Positions 55,602-64,000 of a stretch of 64,000 nt of DNA are shown here, piece after piece (position 1 is the first letter of the stretch; each line of letters begins with the position of its first letter). The notes under the pieces were generated by a model that saw only the letters and a list, made by a program, of their open reading frames with translations, was not told the DNA's origin and did no database searches. The stretch lies in the NCBI GenBank assembly GCA_900012615.1, contig LT009757.1:2108174-2172173 (forward strand), written 5' to 3'. The position numbers and the translations under genes are program-made. Source of the stretch: Agrobacterium genomosp. 13 str. CFBP 6927. Lineage in GTDB: Bacteria; Pseudomonadota; Alphaproteobacteria; Rhizobiales; Rhizobiaceae.

Positions 55602-56666
55602 ATGTCTAAAAAAGGCTTGCTCATTGGTCTGGTGGTTCTGGCTGTTGCCGTTGCCGCCTATTTCTTCTGGTCGAAGCTGACGGGGGAGGGGCTTCCCGCC
55701 GGGTTCGTGGCCAGTAACGGCCGGATCGAGGCGGTGGAGATCGATATTTCCTCGAAAACAGCGGGCCGTCTTCAGGATATCATGGTGCGCGAAGGCGACT
55801 TCGTGAAGGCCGGGCAGGTGCTGGCGCAGATGGACACGGCCCAGCTGGAAGCCAAGAAGCGCCAGGCGGAAGCACAGCTTCGCCGCGCTAAAATAGCGAC
55901 CGATACCGCAAACAGCCTCGTTGCCCAGCGGGAGGCGGAGAAAACATCGGCTCTGGCCGTGGTGGAACAGCGCAAGGCGCAGCTCGATTCCGCCTCCAAG
56001 ACCAATGCACGTTCGAAACAGCTGCTGACCGGCAACGCGGTGTCGCAGCAGATTGTCGACGACAGCGAAGCGGCCGAGCTATCCGCCCGCGCCACGCTTG
56101 CCTCGGCTGAGGCCTCGCTTGCCGCCTCGGATGCCGCCATCAACGCCGCCAGGGCGCAGATCGTCGACGCGGAAGCGGCGGTTGATGCCGCACAGGCGGA
56201 TATTGAGAGCATCGAGACTGACATCACCGATGCGACGCTGAAATCGCCGCGCGACGGCCGCGTGCAATATCGCATCGCCCAGCCCGGAGAGGTGCTTTCC
56301 GCCGGTGGCCGCGTTCTCAATCTCGTCGATCTCGGCGACGTCTACATGACGTTCTTCCTGCCGACGGCCGAGGCCGGCCGCACATCGATGGGGTCCGACG
56401 TGCGCCTCATCCTCGATGCCGCGCCGCAATACACCATTCCGGCCAAGGTTTCCTTCGTGGCCGATGTCGCGCAGTTCACCCCGAAAACGGTCGAGACCGA
56501 GGAAGAGCGCCAGAAGCTGACCTTCCGGGTGCGGGCGCAGATCCCGCAGGAACTGCTGCAGAAATACATTCAATATGTCAAAACCGGCCTGCCCGGCATG
56601 GCCTATGTCCGGCTTGATCCGAAGGCGGCCTGGCCGGAAAATCTCGAACGTAACCTCGTCAAGTGA
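55602..56666 (+). CDS. HlyD-family membrane fusion protein (YhiI-like)
   Basis: A 354-residue periplasmic adaptor with one N-terminal TM ([21 protein letters not shown]). The lipoyl half [30 protein letters not shown] is followed by a long alanine-rich coiled coil (about residues 75-205), the second half [34 protein letters not shown], and a beta-barrel. The stop overlaps the next gene by four bases. Gene order HlyD, RbbA-like, YhhJ-like equals E. coli yhiI-rbbA-yhhJ, so it is the adaptor of this exporter. Confidence 0.92.
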   Translation: MSKKGLLIGLVVLAVAVAAYFFWSKLTGEGLPAGFVASNGRIEAVEIDISSKTAGRLQDIMVREGDFVKAGQVLAQMDTAQLEAKKRQAEAQLRRAKIATDTANSLVAQREAEKTSALAVVEQRKAQLDSASKTNARSKQLLTGNAVSQQIVDDSEAAELSARATLASAEASLAASDAAINAARAQIVDAEAAVDAAQADIESIETDITDATLKSPRDGRVQYRIAQPGEVLSAGGRVLNLVDLGDVYMTFFLPTAEAGRTSMGSDVRLILDAAPQYTIPAKVSFVADVAQFTPKTVETEEERQKLTFRVRAQIPQELLQKYIQYVKTGLPGMAYVRLDPKAAWPENLERNLVK

Positions 56667-59455
56667 GGGTGGCCGCCATGGGCACACCCGCCGCGATGAG
56701 CAGTGAAAACGACAGGAATGCGCCGGTTGCACGGCTGGCGGATGTGCGGCTGGCCTTCGGCAGCACGGTCGCTCTGGCCGACATATCGGTTGAAATTCCG
56801 TCCGGGCGGATGATCGGGCTTATCGGGCCGGACGGTGTCGGCAAATCCAGCCTCCTCTCGCTCGTCTCAGGTGCGCGGGCCATACAGAAGGGAAAGGTGG
56901 AGGTTCTGGGCGGCGATATGTCCGATCCGCGCCACCGCGAGGATACCTGCCCGCGCATTGCCTATATGCCGCAGGGGCTGGGCAAGAACCTTTATCCCAC
57001 CCTGTCCGTGTTCGAGAATATCGACTTTTTCGGGCGGCTGTTCGGGCAGGGCGGCAGGGAGCGGCAGGCGCGCATTGCCGAACTGCTGAAAAGTACCGGC
57101 CTCGAGCCCTTTGCCGACCGTCCGGCAATGAAGCTTTCGGGCGGCATGAAGCAGAAGCTCGGGCTCTGCTGCGCGCTGATCCACGACCCGGACCTGCTCA
57201 TTCTCGATGAGCCGACCACGGGTGTCGATCCACTGTCGCGCCGGCAGTTCTGGGAACTGATCGATTCGATCCGGGCCGGGCGTCCAGGCATGAGCGTCAT
57301 CGTCGCCACGGCCTATATGGAGGAAGCCGCCGGTTTCGATTGGCTGGTTGCCATGGATGGCGGAAAAATTCTGGCAACGGGATCGCCTGCCGAACTTCTG
57401 GAGCGCACCTCGGCTGCCAATCTCGATGCGGCCTTCATCGCGCTTCTTCCGGAAGAAAAGCGCAAGGGTTACCACGAGGTGCATATCGCGCCGCGCAAGG
57501 CGAGCGATGATGGTGACTATGCCATCGAGGCCTCGCATCTGAGCATGCGCTTCGGTGACTTTACCGCTGTCGACAATGTCAGCTTCAAGATTCCGCGTGG
57601 CGAGATTTTCGGATTTCTTGGTTCGAACGGCTGCGGAAAATCCACCACCATGAAGATGCTGACCGGGCTTCTGGCCGCGAGCGAAGGCGAGGCGAAGCTC
57701 TTCGGGCACAAGGTGGATGCCAGCGACATGGCCATCCGCCACCGCGTCGGTTACATGAGCCAGGCCTTTTCGCTGTATTCCGAACTGACGGTGCGCCAGA
57801 ACCTCGATCTGCACGCGCGGCTGTTCAAGCTGCCCGAAGAGAAAATTCAGCCGCGCATCGCCGAGATGGCGGAGCGCTTCGATCTCGGCGCGGTCATGGA
57901 GACTCTGCCGGACGACCTGCCTCTTGGCATCCGGCAAAGACTGTCGCTGGCGGTGGCGATGATCCATTCGCCTGACATTCTCATCCTCGACGAGCCGACC
58001 TCCGGTGTCGACCCGGTGGCCCGCGACGGCTTCTGGCAAATCCTTGCCGATCTCTCACGCAACGATAATGTCACGATTTTCATCTCCACCCATTTCATGA
58101 ACGAGGCGGAGCGCTGTGACCGGATTTCGCTGATGCATGCCGGCAAGGTGCTGATCAGCGATACACCGGACGCGATTACCAAGAGCCGGAATGCGGCAAC
58201 GCTGGAAGAGGCTTTCGTCGCCTATCTCGAAGATGCGTCCGGCGTGAAAAAGGCGGAACCGGCGGCGGTGCCGGTCGCTAAAGCGGATGTGCCTGTGACG
58301 CCACATGCAGCGCCCACCCGCAAACGGTTTTTCGATGTCAGGCGCATGTTCAGCTATACGCGCCGCGAGGCGCTGGAACTGCAGCGAGACCCCATTCGCG
58401 GCACGCTGGCGGTGCTTGGCAGCGTCATCCTGATGTTCGTGATCGGTTACGGCATCAATCTGGATGTCGAGGATCTGACCTTTGCGGTGCTGGACCGCGA
58501 CGATTCCACCATCAGCCGCGATTATGTGCTGGATATAGCCGGTTCCCGTTATTTCATCGAAAAGGAACCGATCCGCGACTATGCCGATATGGACCGGCGC
58601 ATGCGCGATGGCGAACTGAGCCTCGCCATTGAAATTCCTCCCGGTTTCGGCCGGGATGTGCTGCGCGGCAAGACGGTGGAGGTAGGCGCCTGGATCGATG
58701 GCGCCATGCCGCAGCGGGCCGAGACGGTGCGCGGTTACGTGCAGGGCATGCACCAGACATGGCTTGCGAGGAAGGCGGCCGAGATTTACGGCAGTGCGGC
58801 GACACAGAGCAGTTTCAGCATCGAAACGCGCTATCGATACAACCCTGATGTCAAAAGCCTTGTGGCCATGGTGCCGGCGGTCATTCCGCTGCTGCTCATG
58901 CTCATTCCGGCCATGCTGGCGGCGCTCAGTGTTGTCCGGGAGAAAGAGCTCGGCTCCATTGTGAATCTTTACGTAACGCCAACCACCCGGCTGGAATTCC
59001 TGATCGGCAAGCAGCTGCCTTATGTCGCCCTCGGCATGCTCAATTTCCTGCTTCTGACGGCATTCGCCATCTTCATCTTCCGGGTGCCGTTTACGGGAAG
59101 TTATCTTGCTTACGCAACGGGAGCCTTGCTCTTCGTCATCATCGCCACCTCGATCGGCCTCGTCATGTCGTCCTTCATGAAGAGCCAGATTGCCGCGATC
59201 TTCGGTACGGCCCTGCTGACGCTCATTCCGGCGACGCAATATTCGGGCATGATCGATCCCGTCTCGTCGCTGCAGGGGGCGGGCGCCTTCATCGGCAACA
59301 TCTATCCCGCCACCTATTTCATGACGATTTCACGCGGGACCTTTTCGAAGTGGCTGGATTTCGCCGGCCTTTCCGGCTCTTTCCTGCCGCTGATCATCGC
59401 CATTCCGCTGTTGCTCATCGCCGGCGCCGCTCTCTTGAGGAAACAGGCGTCATGA
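56663..59455 (+). CDS. rbbA: RbbA-type ABC transporter: two ATPase domains fused to a permease
   Basis: A 930-residue fusion. ATPase 1: Walker [10 protein letters not shown], signature [18 protein letters not shown], Walker [14 protein letters not shown]. ATPase 2: Walker [11 protein letters not shown], signature replaced by [15 protein letters not shown] as in E. coli RbbA, Walker [14 protein letters not shown]. The C-terminal third is an ABC-2 permease ([29 protein letters not shown], then five or six segments after residue 730). E. coli RbbA was named for ribosome association, but the domain plan is that of an exporter. A start at 56663 (GTG-type reading overlapping the adaptor) or at the inner ATG 56678 or 56696 are all possible. 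Confidence 0.92.
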   Translation: MRVAAMGTPAAMSSENDRNAPVARLADVRLAFGSTVALADISVEIPSGRMIGLIGPDGVGKSSLLSLVSGARAIQKGKVEVLGGDMSDPRHREDTCPRIAYMPQGLGKNLYPTLSVFENIDFFGRLFGQGGRERQARIAELLKSTGLEPFADRPAMKLSGGMKQKLGLCCALIHDPDLLILDEPTTGVDPLSRRQFWELIDSIRAGRPGMSVIVATAYMEEAAGFDWLVAMDGGKILATGSPAELLERTSAANLDAAFIALLPEEKRKGYHEVHIAPRKASDDGDYAIEASHLSMRFGDFTAVDNVSFKIPRGEIFGFLGSNGCGKSTTMKMLTGLLAASEGEAKLFGHKVDASDMAIRHRVGYMSQAFSLYSELTVRQNLDLHARLFKLPEEKIQPRIAEMAERFDLGAVMETLPDDLPLGIRQRLSLAVAMIHSPDILILDEPTSGVDPVARDGFWQILADLSRNDNVTIFISTHFMNEAERCDRISLMHAGKVLISDTPDAITKSRNAATLEEAFVAYLEDASGVKKAEPAAVPVAKADVPVTPHAAPTRKRFFDVRRMFSYTRREALELQRDPIRGTLAVLGSVILMFVIGYGINLDVEDLTFAVLDRDDSTISRDYVLDIAGSRYFIEKEPIRDYADMDRRMRDGELSLAIEIPPGFGRDVLRGKTVEVGAWIDGAMPQRAETVRGYVQGMHQTWLARKAAEIYGSAATQSSFSIETRYRYNPDVKSLVAMVPAVIPLLLMLIPAMLAALSVVREKELGSIVNLYVTPTTRLEFLIGKQLPYVALGMLNFLLLTAFAIFIFRVPFTGSYLAYATGALLFVIIATSIGLVMSSFMKSQIAAIFGTALLTLIPATQYSGMIDPVSSLQGAGAFIGNIYPATYFMTISRGTFSKWLDFAGLSGSFLPLIIAIPLLLIAGAALLRKQAS

Positions 59456-60570
59456 GGTTGTTTTCGTCCAACATCTTCCAGCTCGGCATCAAGGAACTGC
59501 GCGGCCTTGCGCGTGACGGCATGTTGCTGCTGCTGATCGTCTACGCCTTCACGCTGCAGATCTATACCGGCTCCAGCGCGCTGCCTGAGACGCTGAACAA
59601 TGCCGCCATCGCGATTGTTGATGAGGATCAGTCACCGCTTTCGGGCCGCATCAGCACGGCGTTTTATCCGCCCTATTTTGCGCCGCCAAAGCAGATTTCC
59701 ATTGCTGAAATGGACAAGCGCATGGATGCAGGGCTCGATACTTTCGCGCTCAACATTCCGCCGGATTTCCAGCGCCGCCTGATGGCGGGGCAGCAGCCGG
59801 CCATTCAGCTCAACATCGATGCCACCCGCATGAGCCAGGCTTTCAGCGGCGGCGGATATGTCCAGACCATCGTGACCAGCGAAATCCAGGAATATATGAA
59901 CCGCTATCGTGGTGCGACCTCGGTGCCGGTGGACCTGACGCTGCGCTCCCGTTTCAACCCGGAACTGGACAAGTCGTGGTTCGGATCGATCAATAACATC
60001 ATCACCGCCATCACCATGCTGTCCATCGTGCTGACGGGGGCGGCGCTCATTCGCGAGCGTGAGCATGGCACGGTCGAGCATCTGCTGGTCATGCCGGTGA
60101 CGCCGCTGGAGATAATGCTGAGCAAGGTCTGGTCCATGGGCCTCGTGGTGCTGGTGGCCTCGGCATTTTCGCTGTTCGTCGTCGTCAGGGGGCTGCTTGC
60201 CATTCCGATTGAAGGCTCGCTCTCGCTTTTCCTGCTTGGGACCGCCCTGCAACTCTTTGCCATGACCTCGATGGGCATATTTCTGGCGACGGTTGCCGGT
60301 TCCATGCCGCAGTTCGGCATGCTGCTGATCCTGTTTCTACTGCCGTTGCAGGTGCTCTCCGGGGCCATGACGCCGCGTGAGAGCATGCCTGACATCATCC
60401 AGTATCTCATGCTTCTCGCACCCAACACCCATTTTGTCATTCTGGCGCAATCGGTGCTTTTCCGCGGGGCCGGGCTGGATGTCGTCTGGCCGCAATTGCT
60501 GGCGCTTTTGGCCATCGGCAGCGCGCTTTTCGTTTTTGCGCTTCGCCGTTTCAGGCGATTCCTGCGCTGA
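59452..60570 (+). CDS. ABC-2 type permease (YhhJ-like)
   Basis: A 372-residue permease; YhhJ of E. coli has about the same length. N-terminal TM ([23 protein letters not shown]), a large extracytoplasmic domain, then five segments with [30 protein letters not shown], the ABC-2 core. It overlaps the RbbA-like gene by four bases and completes the exporter. Substrate unknown; related systems export drugs or hydrophobic compounds. Confidence 0.92.
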   Translation: MRLFSSNIFQLGIKELRGLARDGMLLLLIVYAFTLQIYTGSSALPETLNNAAIAIVDEDQSPLSGRISTAFYPPYFAPPKQISIAEMDKRMDAGLDTFALNIPPDFQRRLMAGQQPAIQLNIDATRMSQAFSGGGYVQTIVTSEIQEYMNRYRGATSVPVDLTLRSRFNPELDKSWFGSINNIITAITMLSIVLTGAALIREREHGTVEHLLVMPVTPLEIMLSKVWSMGLVVLVASAFSLFVVVRGLLAIPIEGSLSLFLLGTALQLFAMTSMGIFLATVAGSMPQFGMLLILFLLPLQVLSGAMTPRESMPDIIQYLMLLAPNTHFVILAQSVLFRGAGLDVVWPQLLALLAIGSALFVFALRRFRRFLR

Positions 60571-60705
60571 ACCCGGGAAAAATGCCTGTTTTCCCGCCAA
60601 TTCGCCCGTGTTGAATTTATTGTGTTCGGTAACGGTATGTTCGCCTTCAGGGAATATGCCTATGAGGACGGCTGGGTAAAGCGGGCTTTGTTCAGGAGTA
60701 GCAGA

Positions 60706-61308
60706 ATGAATATTGCAGCACGTCTGTCGCTGGCGGCCATGATAGCACTGGCCGCGACATCATCTTTCGCGTCGGAGGATATGACTTCGGAGACGAGCGA
60801 AGCGATATTCGGCTTTGCCGGCGCCATGACGAAGGAAGACATGCTGAAAAGCGCGGCTCTCATTCCGGTGGAATATGAGAGGAACGCCATTATTGGTGGC
60901 GGTTACCAGTTTTATCCCTACAGCATCGGCAATGTGAAGCTGGGTGGCGAAATCGGCATTGCCGCCAGATTTGGCAAGGGCTTCACCGGTGAGGTCTGGG
61001 CGGGGCCGGTTGCGCGTTACGAGCAGATCAAGCTCGGAGAACGGCTGTTCGTCACGCCAAGCTTCACGGCGGGCCTGAGCCTCGTGAACGATGCGCAGCG
61101 AGGCCGTGAGCGCGAACAGGAAATCAAGGATGATGGCAACGCCAATGTCCTGTTTTATCTGGGGCCTGAGATCAACGTTTCCTTCAGCGAGGATTCCTCG
61201 ACGGAATTCTTCTGGCGTCTTCACCACCGTTCCGGCGGCGGCAAGACGCTGGGTAATATGAAGGGCGCAACAAACGCCAACGTCTTTGGCGTCCGCTACA
61301 AGTTCTGA
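60706..61308 (+). CDS. Outer-membrane beta-barrel protein, PagL-like
   Basis: A 200-residue protein with signal peptide MNIAARLSLAAMIALAATSSFASE and alternating-strand sequence ending in the aromatic FGVRYKF typical of barrel proteins. The segment FFWRLHHRSGGGKTLGNMKGATNANVFGVRYKF resembles the end of PagL lipid A 3-O-deacylases, which have H-x-S as catalytic dyad; here H-R-S is present, but the usual N after S is G and the expected third acidic residue is not visible. It may therefore be a divergent or inactive acyloxyacyl-hydrolase-like barrel. CAGGAG precedes ATG 60706; an earlier reading from 60622 lacks a ribosome site. Stands alone, 135 bases after the exporter operon. Confidence 0.72.
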   Translation: MNIAARLSLAAMIALAATSSFASEDMTSETSEAIFGFAGAMTKEDMLKSAALIPVEYERNAIIGGGYQFYPYSIGNVKLGGEIGIAARFGKGFTGEVWAGPVARYEQIKLGERLFVTPSFTAGLSLVNDAQRGREREQEIKDDGNANVLFYLGPEINVSFSEDSSTEFFWRLHHRSGGGKTLGNMKGATNANVFGVRYKF

Positions 61309-61477
61309 AACCTTCCAGTAACGCCGTGCCCCTTTTGGAACCCTTGCATGCAGCGCATGGGTGGCCTGCCTTATTCTGCCTGTTCATTGGGCGAGAGAAA
61401 GCGCATATAGGGGGCATCAAAGGACGCCGGAACGAAAACGTTACTGACGTCACCTAAACCTCAGAAAGGGTAATGTC

Positions 61478-61624
61478 ATGAACGTAGCACGCAGCTTCAA
61501 CAATTGGCGCAAATATCGTCAGACCATCAACGAACTGGGCCGCATGAGCACCCGTGAACTGCACGATCTCGGTATTGATCGCAGCCAGATCACCAGCGTC
61601 GCCCGCGCCGCAGTCGGCAAGTAA
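61478..61624 (+). CDS. DUF1127 small arginine-rich protein
   Basis: A 48-residue protein (MNVARSFNNWRKYRQTINEL, then GRMSTRELHDLGIDRSQITS). The pattern W-R-x-Y-R-x-x-x-E-L and L-x-D-L-G-I-D-R-S-x-I defines DUF1127. AAAGGG lies eight bases before the ATG. DUF1127 small proteins affect phosphate and carbon metabolism in A. tumefaciens, and in Rhodobacter the DUF1127 protein CcaF1 is encoded directly upstream of the CcsR sRNAs. Here a terminator follows the gene and a multi-hairpin CCTCCTCCC RNA lies about 290 bases downstream, a comparable linkage. Confidence 0.92.
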   Translation: MNVARSFNNWRKYRQTINELGRMSTRELHDLGIDRSQITSVARAAVGK

Positions 61625-61654
61625 TCAAGGCGAAAATGCCGCTTTTGAATGCCC

Positions 61655-61679
61655 AAACGCCCGCTTAGCGGGCGTTTTT
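61655..61679 (+). terminator. Rho-independent terminator after DUF1127 gene
   Basis: AAACGCCCGC (61655-61664) pairs perfectly with GCGGGCGTTT (61668-61677) around the loop TTA and ends in a T-run. It is 30 bases after the DUF1127 stop codon. Confidence 0.92.
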
Positions 61680-61914
61680 GTTTTTTGGACTCTGCTGCTG
61701 CGATATCACCGTGCTTGATCCTTGGATCGTTGCCTGCAACGGGCGGCGATGTATTCAGGAACGGTGACTGGTGCCATTGCAGCGATATCGCGACGGTCTT
61801 GGCGCAATAGTCGCCGGTAATTCTGTCGCCAATATTGGTTATGCGCTAAACGCATATCTGTGCTGCAACCTTGTGCCTGCAAAACGCGCAGGAAAATGTT
61901 ATCTTCCAACCATC

Positions 61915-62069
61915 GAAACGGATGTACCTCCTCCCACATCCTTTCGGTATTGCGGGTAATCCACTCCTCCTCCCAAGGATTGCCCCGGGGACAGCGGTTT
62001 TCCTCCTCCCATATCGCTGTTCATTTTTTCAAAAAGCCTGCCGCACCTCCTCCCGCGGCAGGCTTTTTT
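61915..62069 (+). ncRNA. Cuckoo/alpha-r14-type sRNA with four CCTCCTCCC loops
   Basis: Four consecutive stem-loops each display CCTCCTCCC in the loop. Hairpin 1: GGATGT/ACATCC, stems 61920-61925 and 61936-61941. Hairpin 2: GGGTAATCC/GGATTGCCC, 61954-61962 and 61977-61985. Hairpin 3: ACAGCGGT/ATCGCTGT, 61991-61998 and 62013-62020, followed by a T-run. Hairpin 4: 14 base pairs, 62031-62044 and 62055-62068, loop ACCTCCTCCC, ending in T6. The motif is the anti-Shine-Dalgarno-like signature of the cuckoo/CcsR/alpha-r14 sRNAs, which are linked to DUF1127 genes as here. T-runs after hairpins 3 and 4 set the strand as plus. The 5' end and the number of transcripts (one of about 150 nt, or two) are not defined; I see no sure promoter. 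Confidence 0.82.
62031..62069 (+). terminator. Terminator hairpin of the sRNA, loop carries CCTCCTCCC
   Basis: A perfect 14-base-pair stem, AAAAAGCCTGCCGC against GCGGCAGGCTTTTT, with a ten-base loop containing CCTCCTCCC and a trailing T6 run. It is both an intrinsic terminator and the fourth copy of the loop motif. Confidence 0.88.
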
Positions 62070-62104
62070 GTTTCTGGCGTTTCACTTCATTGTCAGGGAA
62101 TAGC

Positions 62105-62548
62105 TTAGTCGAAGGCCATCATGCCGATGGGCGTGACGGCGCGGGTGCCTGCCAGCTTGGCAAGCGCATAGGCAAGGCATTGTTCAACGGCATCCTGAGG
62201 CACGGGTTTAGCGATCACGCCGGCACCGATGCCGAGATTGACCACCACTTCCGGGTTCGCCGTCATGAAAATCACCACGACGCCGTGATCCTGCGAAAGC
62301 CGCCTTCCGATTTCGGGGCCGGTCTGGCCATCGGCAAGGTTGACGTCGACAAAGGCGATATCGGCCCGGCTGCCGAGCATGACCGCGTCCTCCAGCCGGT
62401 TGGCGATGCCGATGACATTTGCTTCTTCCTGGGCCTGGAGTATGGAATCTTCTATATCCATGGCGATGAGAAACTCGTCTTCCACGATCAGCACGCGCGG
62501 CTGTTGCGTGCGGAAACCCGGTTCGCTCTGCAAGACGTCTGCCAACAT
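62105..62548 (-). CDS. Stand-alone receiver-domain response regulator
   Basis: A 147-residue single receiver domain: acidic pocket VEDEF, phosphoacceptor D in IAFVDVNLADGQTGPE, T in FMTANP, K in VIAKPVP. No output domain. The VDVNLADG and GxxVIAKP patterns fit the small CheY-like receivers common in rhizobia. ATG 62548 (MLADVLQ) is chosen because GGAGG is seven bases upstream; the frame runs on to 62632 without a ribosome site. It is convergent with the sRNA (36 bases between ends). Partner kinase not in the window. Confidence 0.88.
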   Translation of the reverse strand: MLADVLQSEPGFRTQQPRVLIVEDEFLIAMDIEDSILQAQEEANVIGIANRLEDAVMLGSRADIAFVDVNLADGQTGPEIGRRLSQDHGVVVIFMTANPEVVVNLGIGAGVIAKPVPQDAVEQCLAYALAKLAGTRAVTPIGMMAFD

Positions 62549-62925
62549 ATGCCTGCCTCCATTCTGTGCGCTTTGGCGCTGCTGGCAAGCAAACACCTGT
62601 CGGGGCAACTCGTTCCAAAGTGAGATAAACATGGTGAATGGAGTGTAAACGGCATGGCTTTTCAGCTATCACCTCTGAATAGCGAAGCAGTTGATTCGGT
62701 TTGGTTTTCATCCGGGGAAAGGGTGGGGGAACGTCGCCGTAGCGTATTTTTCGCCCCTGGAGTACAGGCCTTTTTGCCGCATATGGCCAAGAGGCTTATT
62801 GCAAATTCAAGGCGTTACAGCCTCCTTCCCGCGTGAGGAAGGACGTGCTGGAGCCTAGCCGATCATTCGCGTGCCGCGCTTAAAAACGGCGCGGGACCCT
62901 ATGAGTTCAGAAAGAGAATAAGACG
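62549..62925. other. Intergenic region with no supported gene
   Basis: 377 bases between the receiver gene and ftsZ, presumably the promoter region of both. It has two short inverted repeats, CCTTCC/GGAAGG near 62824-62842 and CCGCGC/GCGCGG at 62874-62894, neither followed by a T-run. Small reading frames here (for example 62654-62836) have no ribosome site or recognisable product. Confidence 0.6.
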
Positions 62926-63888
62926 ATGACCCAGTCTCCGCGCGCCACCATTGCCCGCAACACGCCCAATATTGCCGTTATCGGCGTTGGCGGTGGTGGC
63001 GGAAACGCGATCAACAACATGATTGCCGAGGGCATCGGCGGCGTCGATTTCATCGCGGCCAATACGGACGCGCAGGCGCTGAAGAAAACCAACGCGCCGA
63101 GGCTTGTGCAGCTGAGCTCCGAGCTGACGGGCGGGCTGGGGGCGGGTGCCGATCCTGAAGTCGGCCGGCAGGCGGCGATCGATTCGCTCGATGAGATCAT
63201 GGATCACCTGAGCGGTTACGACATGTGCTTCATCACCGCCGGCATGGGCGGCGGCACCGGCACGGGGGCGGCTCCCGTCATCGCCGAAGCCTGCCGTGCG
63301 AAGAACATTCTGACCGTCGGCGTCGTCACCCTGCCGTTCAGCTTCGAGGGCGCGCGCCGCATGCGGGCCGCCGAATATGGTTTCGCCAATCTGCTGAACA
63401 CAGCCGATACCGTCATCGTCATTCCCAACCAGAACCTTCTGCGTATTGCGGATGCCGGCACAACCTTCGAAAATGCGCTGAAGACGGCGGACAAGGTTTT
63501 GTCGCTGGGTGTGCGTTGTGTCACCGACCTCATCCTGCGCGAAGGTCTGGTCAATCTCGATTTCGCCGATGTGCGTTATGTCATGAAGAATGGCGGGCGT
63601 GCGCTGATGGGCACCGCGCAGGCCAAGGGTGAGAAGCGCGCCTCGGAAGCCGCCGCCGCCGCCATTGCCAATCCGCTGCTCGGCGAGCCTTCTCTCAAGG
63701 AAGCACGTGGTGCGCTTGTCTCCATATCCGGCGGCAACGACCTGACGCTTTACGAGATCGATGAGGCGATGACGCTGGTGCGCGAGGCGGTGAGCGAGGA
63801 GACCGATGTGGTGATGGGGGCTTCCTTCGATCCGACGCTGGACGGCGCCTTCAAGATTTCCGTCGTGGCCACCGGCTTGCGCAATTGA
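62926..63888 (+). CDS. ftsZ2: Short FtsZ paralogue lacking the C-terminal tail
   Basis: A 320-residue tubulin-like GTPase. The GTPase domain is complete: IGVGGGGGNAINNM, NTDAQAL, signature GGGTGTGAAP, T7 loop NLDFADVR (the GTPase-activating NxDxxD/E loop is NLDFAD). The protein ends at VVATGLRN, right after the C-terminal subdomain, and lacks the variable linker and the conserved C-terminal peptide that binds FtsA and ZipA-like partners. This equals the 36-kDa FtsZ2 of S. meliloti and the FtsZ1-type paralogue of Agrobacterium, which are dispensable or accessory to the main FtsZ. AGAAAGAGAA lies upstream of the ATG. It stands alone, away from any dcw division cluster. Confidence 0.93.
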   Translation: MTQSPRATIARNTPNIAVIGVGGGGGNAINNMIAEGIGGVDFIAANTDAQALKKTNAPRLVQLSSELTGGLGAGADPEVGRQAAIDSLDEIMDHLSGYDMCFITAGMGGGTGTGAAPVIAEACRAKNILTVGVVTLPFSFEGARRMRAAEYGFANLLNTADTVIVIPNQNLLRIADAGTTFENALKTADKVLSLGVRCVTDLILREGLVNLDFADVRYVMKNGGRALMGTAQAKGEKRASEAAAAAIANPLLGEPSLKEARGALVSISGGNDLTLYEIDEAMTLVREAVSEETDVVMGASFDPTLDGAFKISVVATGLRN

Positions 63889-63921
63889 TGCTGGCTTGAG
63901 GCGGGACATTGCTGGGCCTTT

Positions 63922-63977
63922 CTTCTCCCCGCCGGGGAGAAGGTGGCCCGAAGGGTCGGATGAGGGGGGCACCCCTC
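63922..63977. repeat. Rhizobial intergenic palindromic repeat (two hairpins)
   Basis: CTTCTCCCC/GGGGAGAAG (63922-63942, loop GCC) is followed by GGTGGCCCGAAGGG and then GAGGGG/CCCCTC (63962-63977). This sequence block is a well-known dispersed element in Agrobacterium and Rhizobium chromosomes. It begins 33 bases after the ftsZ stop and may serve as terminator. The right edge of the window cuts the region after it. Confidence 0.75.
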
Positions 63978-64000
63978 GTCCCGGAATATCTCTGCCCTTG

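Noticed and set aside
61321..61477. GGAAC motifs upstream of the DUF1127 gene as EcfG-type (general stress) promoters
   Set aside because: No CGTT-like -10 element lies 16-17 bases downstream of either copy.
61870..61902. Sigma-70-type promoter (CTTGTG ... TGTTAT) for the sRNA
   Set aside because: The spacing between the candidate -35 and -10 elements is about 21 bases, too long to call.
61706..61939. 77-codon minus-strand frame upstream of the sRNA
   Set aside because: No ribosome site, no recognisable domain, and it overlaps the first sRNA hairpin.
61871..62623. Long plus-strand reading frame of about 250 codons across the sRNA and the receiver gene
   Set aside because: It reads through four RNA hairpins and then antisense to the well-supported receiver-domain gene; composition is not protein-like and no ribosome site is present.
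62654..62836. 60-codon plus-strand frame before ftsZ
   Set aside because: No ribosome site, no recognised family; probably chance.

Overview
The window looks like chromosomal DNA of an Agrobacterium/Rhizobium-type alphaproteobacterium, most likely the secondary (linear) chromosome of an Agrobacterium tumefaciens/fabrum relative. The grounds are GC-rich codon use, many ABC importers with LysR/AraC/ROK regulators, a divergent oxyR-katG pair, an alpha-galactoside (agp/mel) cluster, a tail-less FtsZ paralogue, a DUF1127 protein, and typical rhizobial intergenic palindromes. I see no rRNA, tRNA, IS element, phage or CRISPR.

Layout. 1-1.7 kb: a DUF47 protein and a Pit phosphate transporter (cut by the window edge) share an operon, divergent from a Nudix protein, with a consensus-like Pho box between them. 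1.7-9.2 kb: an RND efflux pump (permease and adaptor) divergent from its two-component system, then a DUF3313-type lipoprotein. 9.2-12.6 kb: oxyR divergent from katG, closed by a clear terminator. 12.7-20.5 kb: a small hydrophilic protein, an AraC regulator, a TonB-dependent siderophore receptor and a four-gene Fe-siderophore ABC operon; an HI1419/HI1420-type toxin-antitoxin pair abuts this operon tail to tail. 21.2-22.6 kb: a LysR regulator and an ABM-domain monooxygenase.

22.6-29.6 kb: a frameshifted AraC gene divergent from a branched-chain/aromatic-type ABC operon that ends in an aldehyde dehydrogenase. 29.6-33.1 kb: choline-O-sulfate use (LysR, ChoX-like binding protein, choline sulfatase) without permease or ATPase genes. 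33.1-44.5 kb: a CUT1 sugar-type ABC importer grouped with an argininosuccinate-lyase-like enzyme, a PfkB kinase, a ROK repressor, an 800-residue PIG-L deacetylase and an EamA transporter; I do not recognise this as a known pathway. 45.0-55.1 kb: an alpha-galactoside/galactinol cluster (AraC activator, two GH4 enzymes, Opp-type ABC transporter).

55.6-60.6 kb: a YhiI-RbbA-YhhJ-type exporter. 60.7-64 kb: a small outer-membrane barrel, a DUF1127 protein, a four-hairpin RNA that shows CCTCCTCCC (anti-Shine-Dalgarno-like) in every loop, a stand-alone receiver protein and the short FtsZ. The RNA, an alpha-r14/cuckoo-type sRNA next to a DUF1127 gene, and the unassigned 33-44 kb catabolic locus are the most interesting content.
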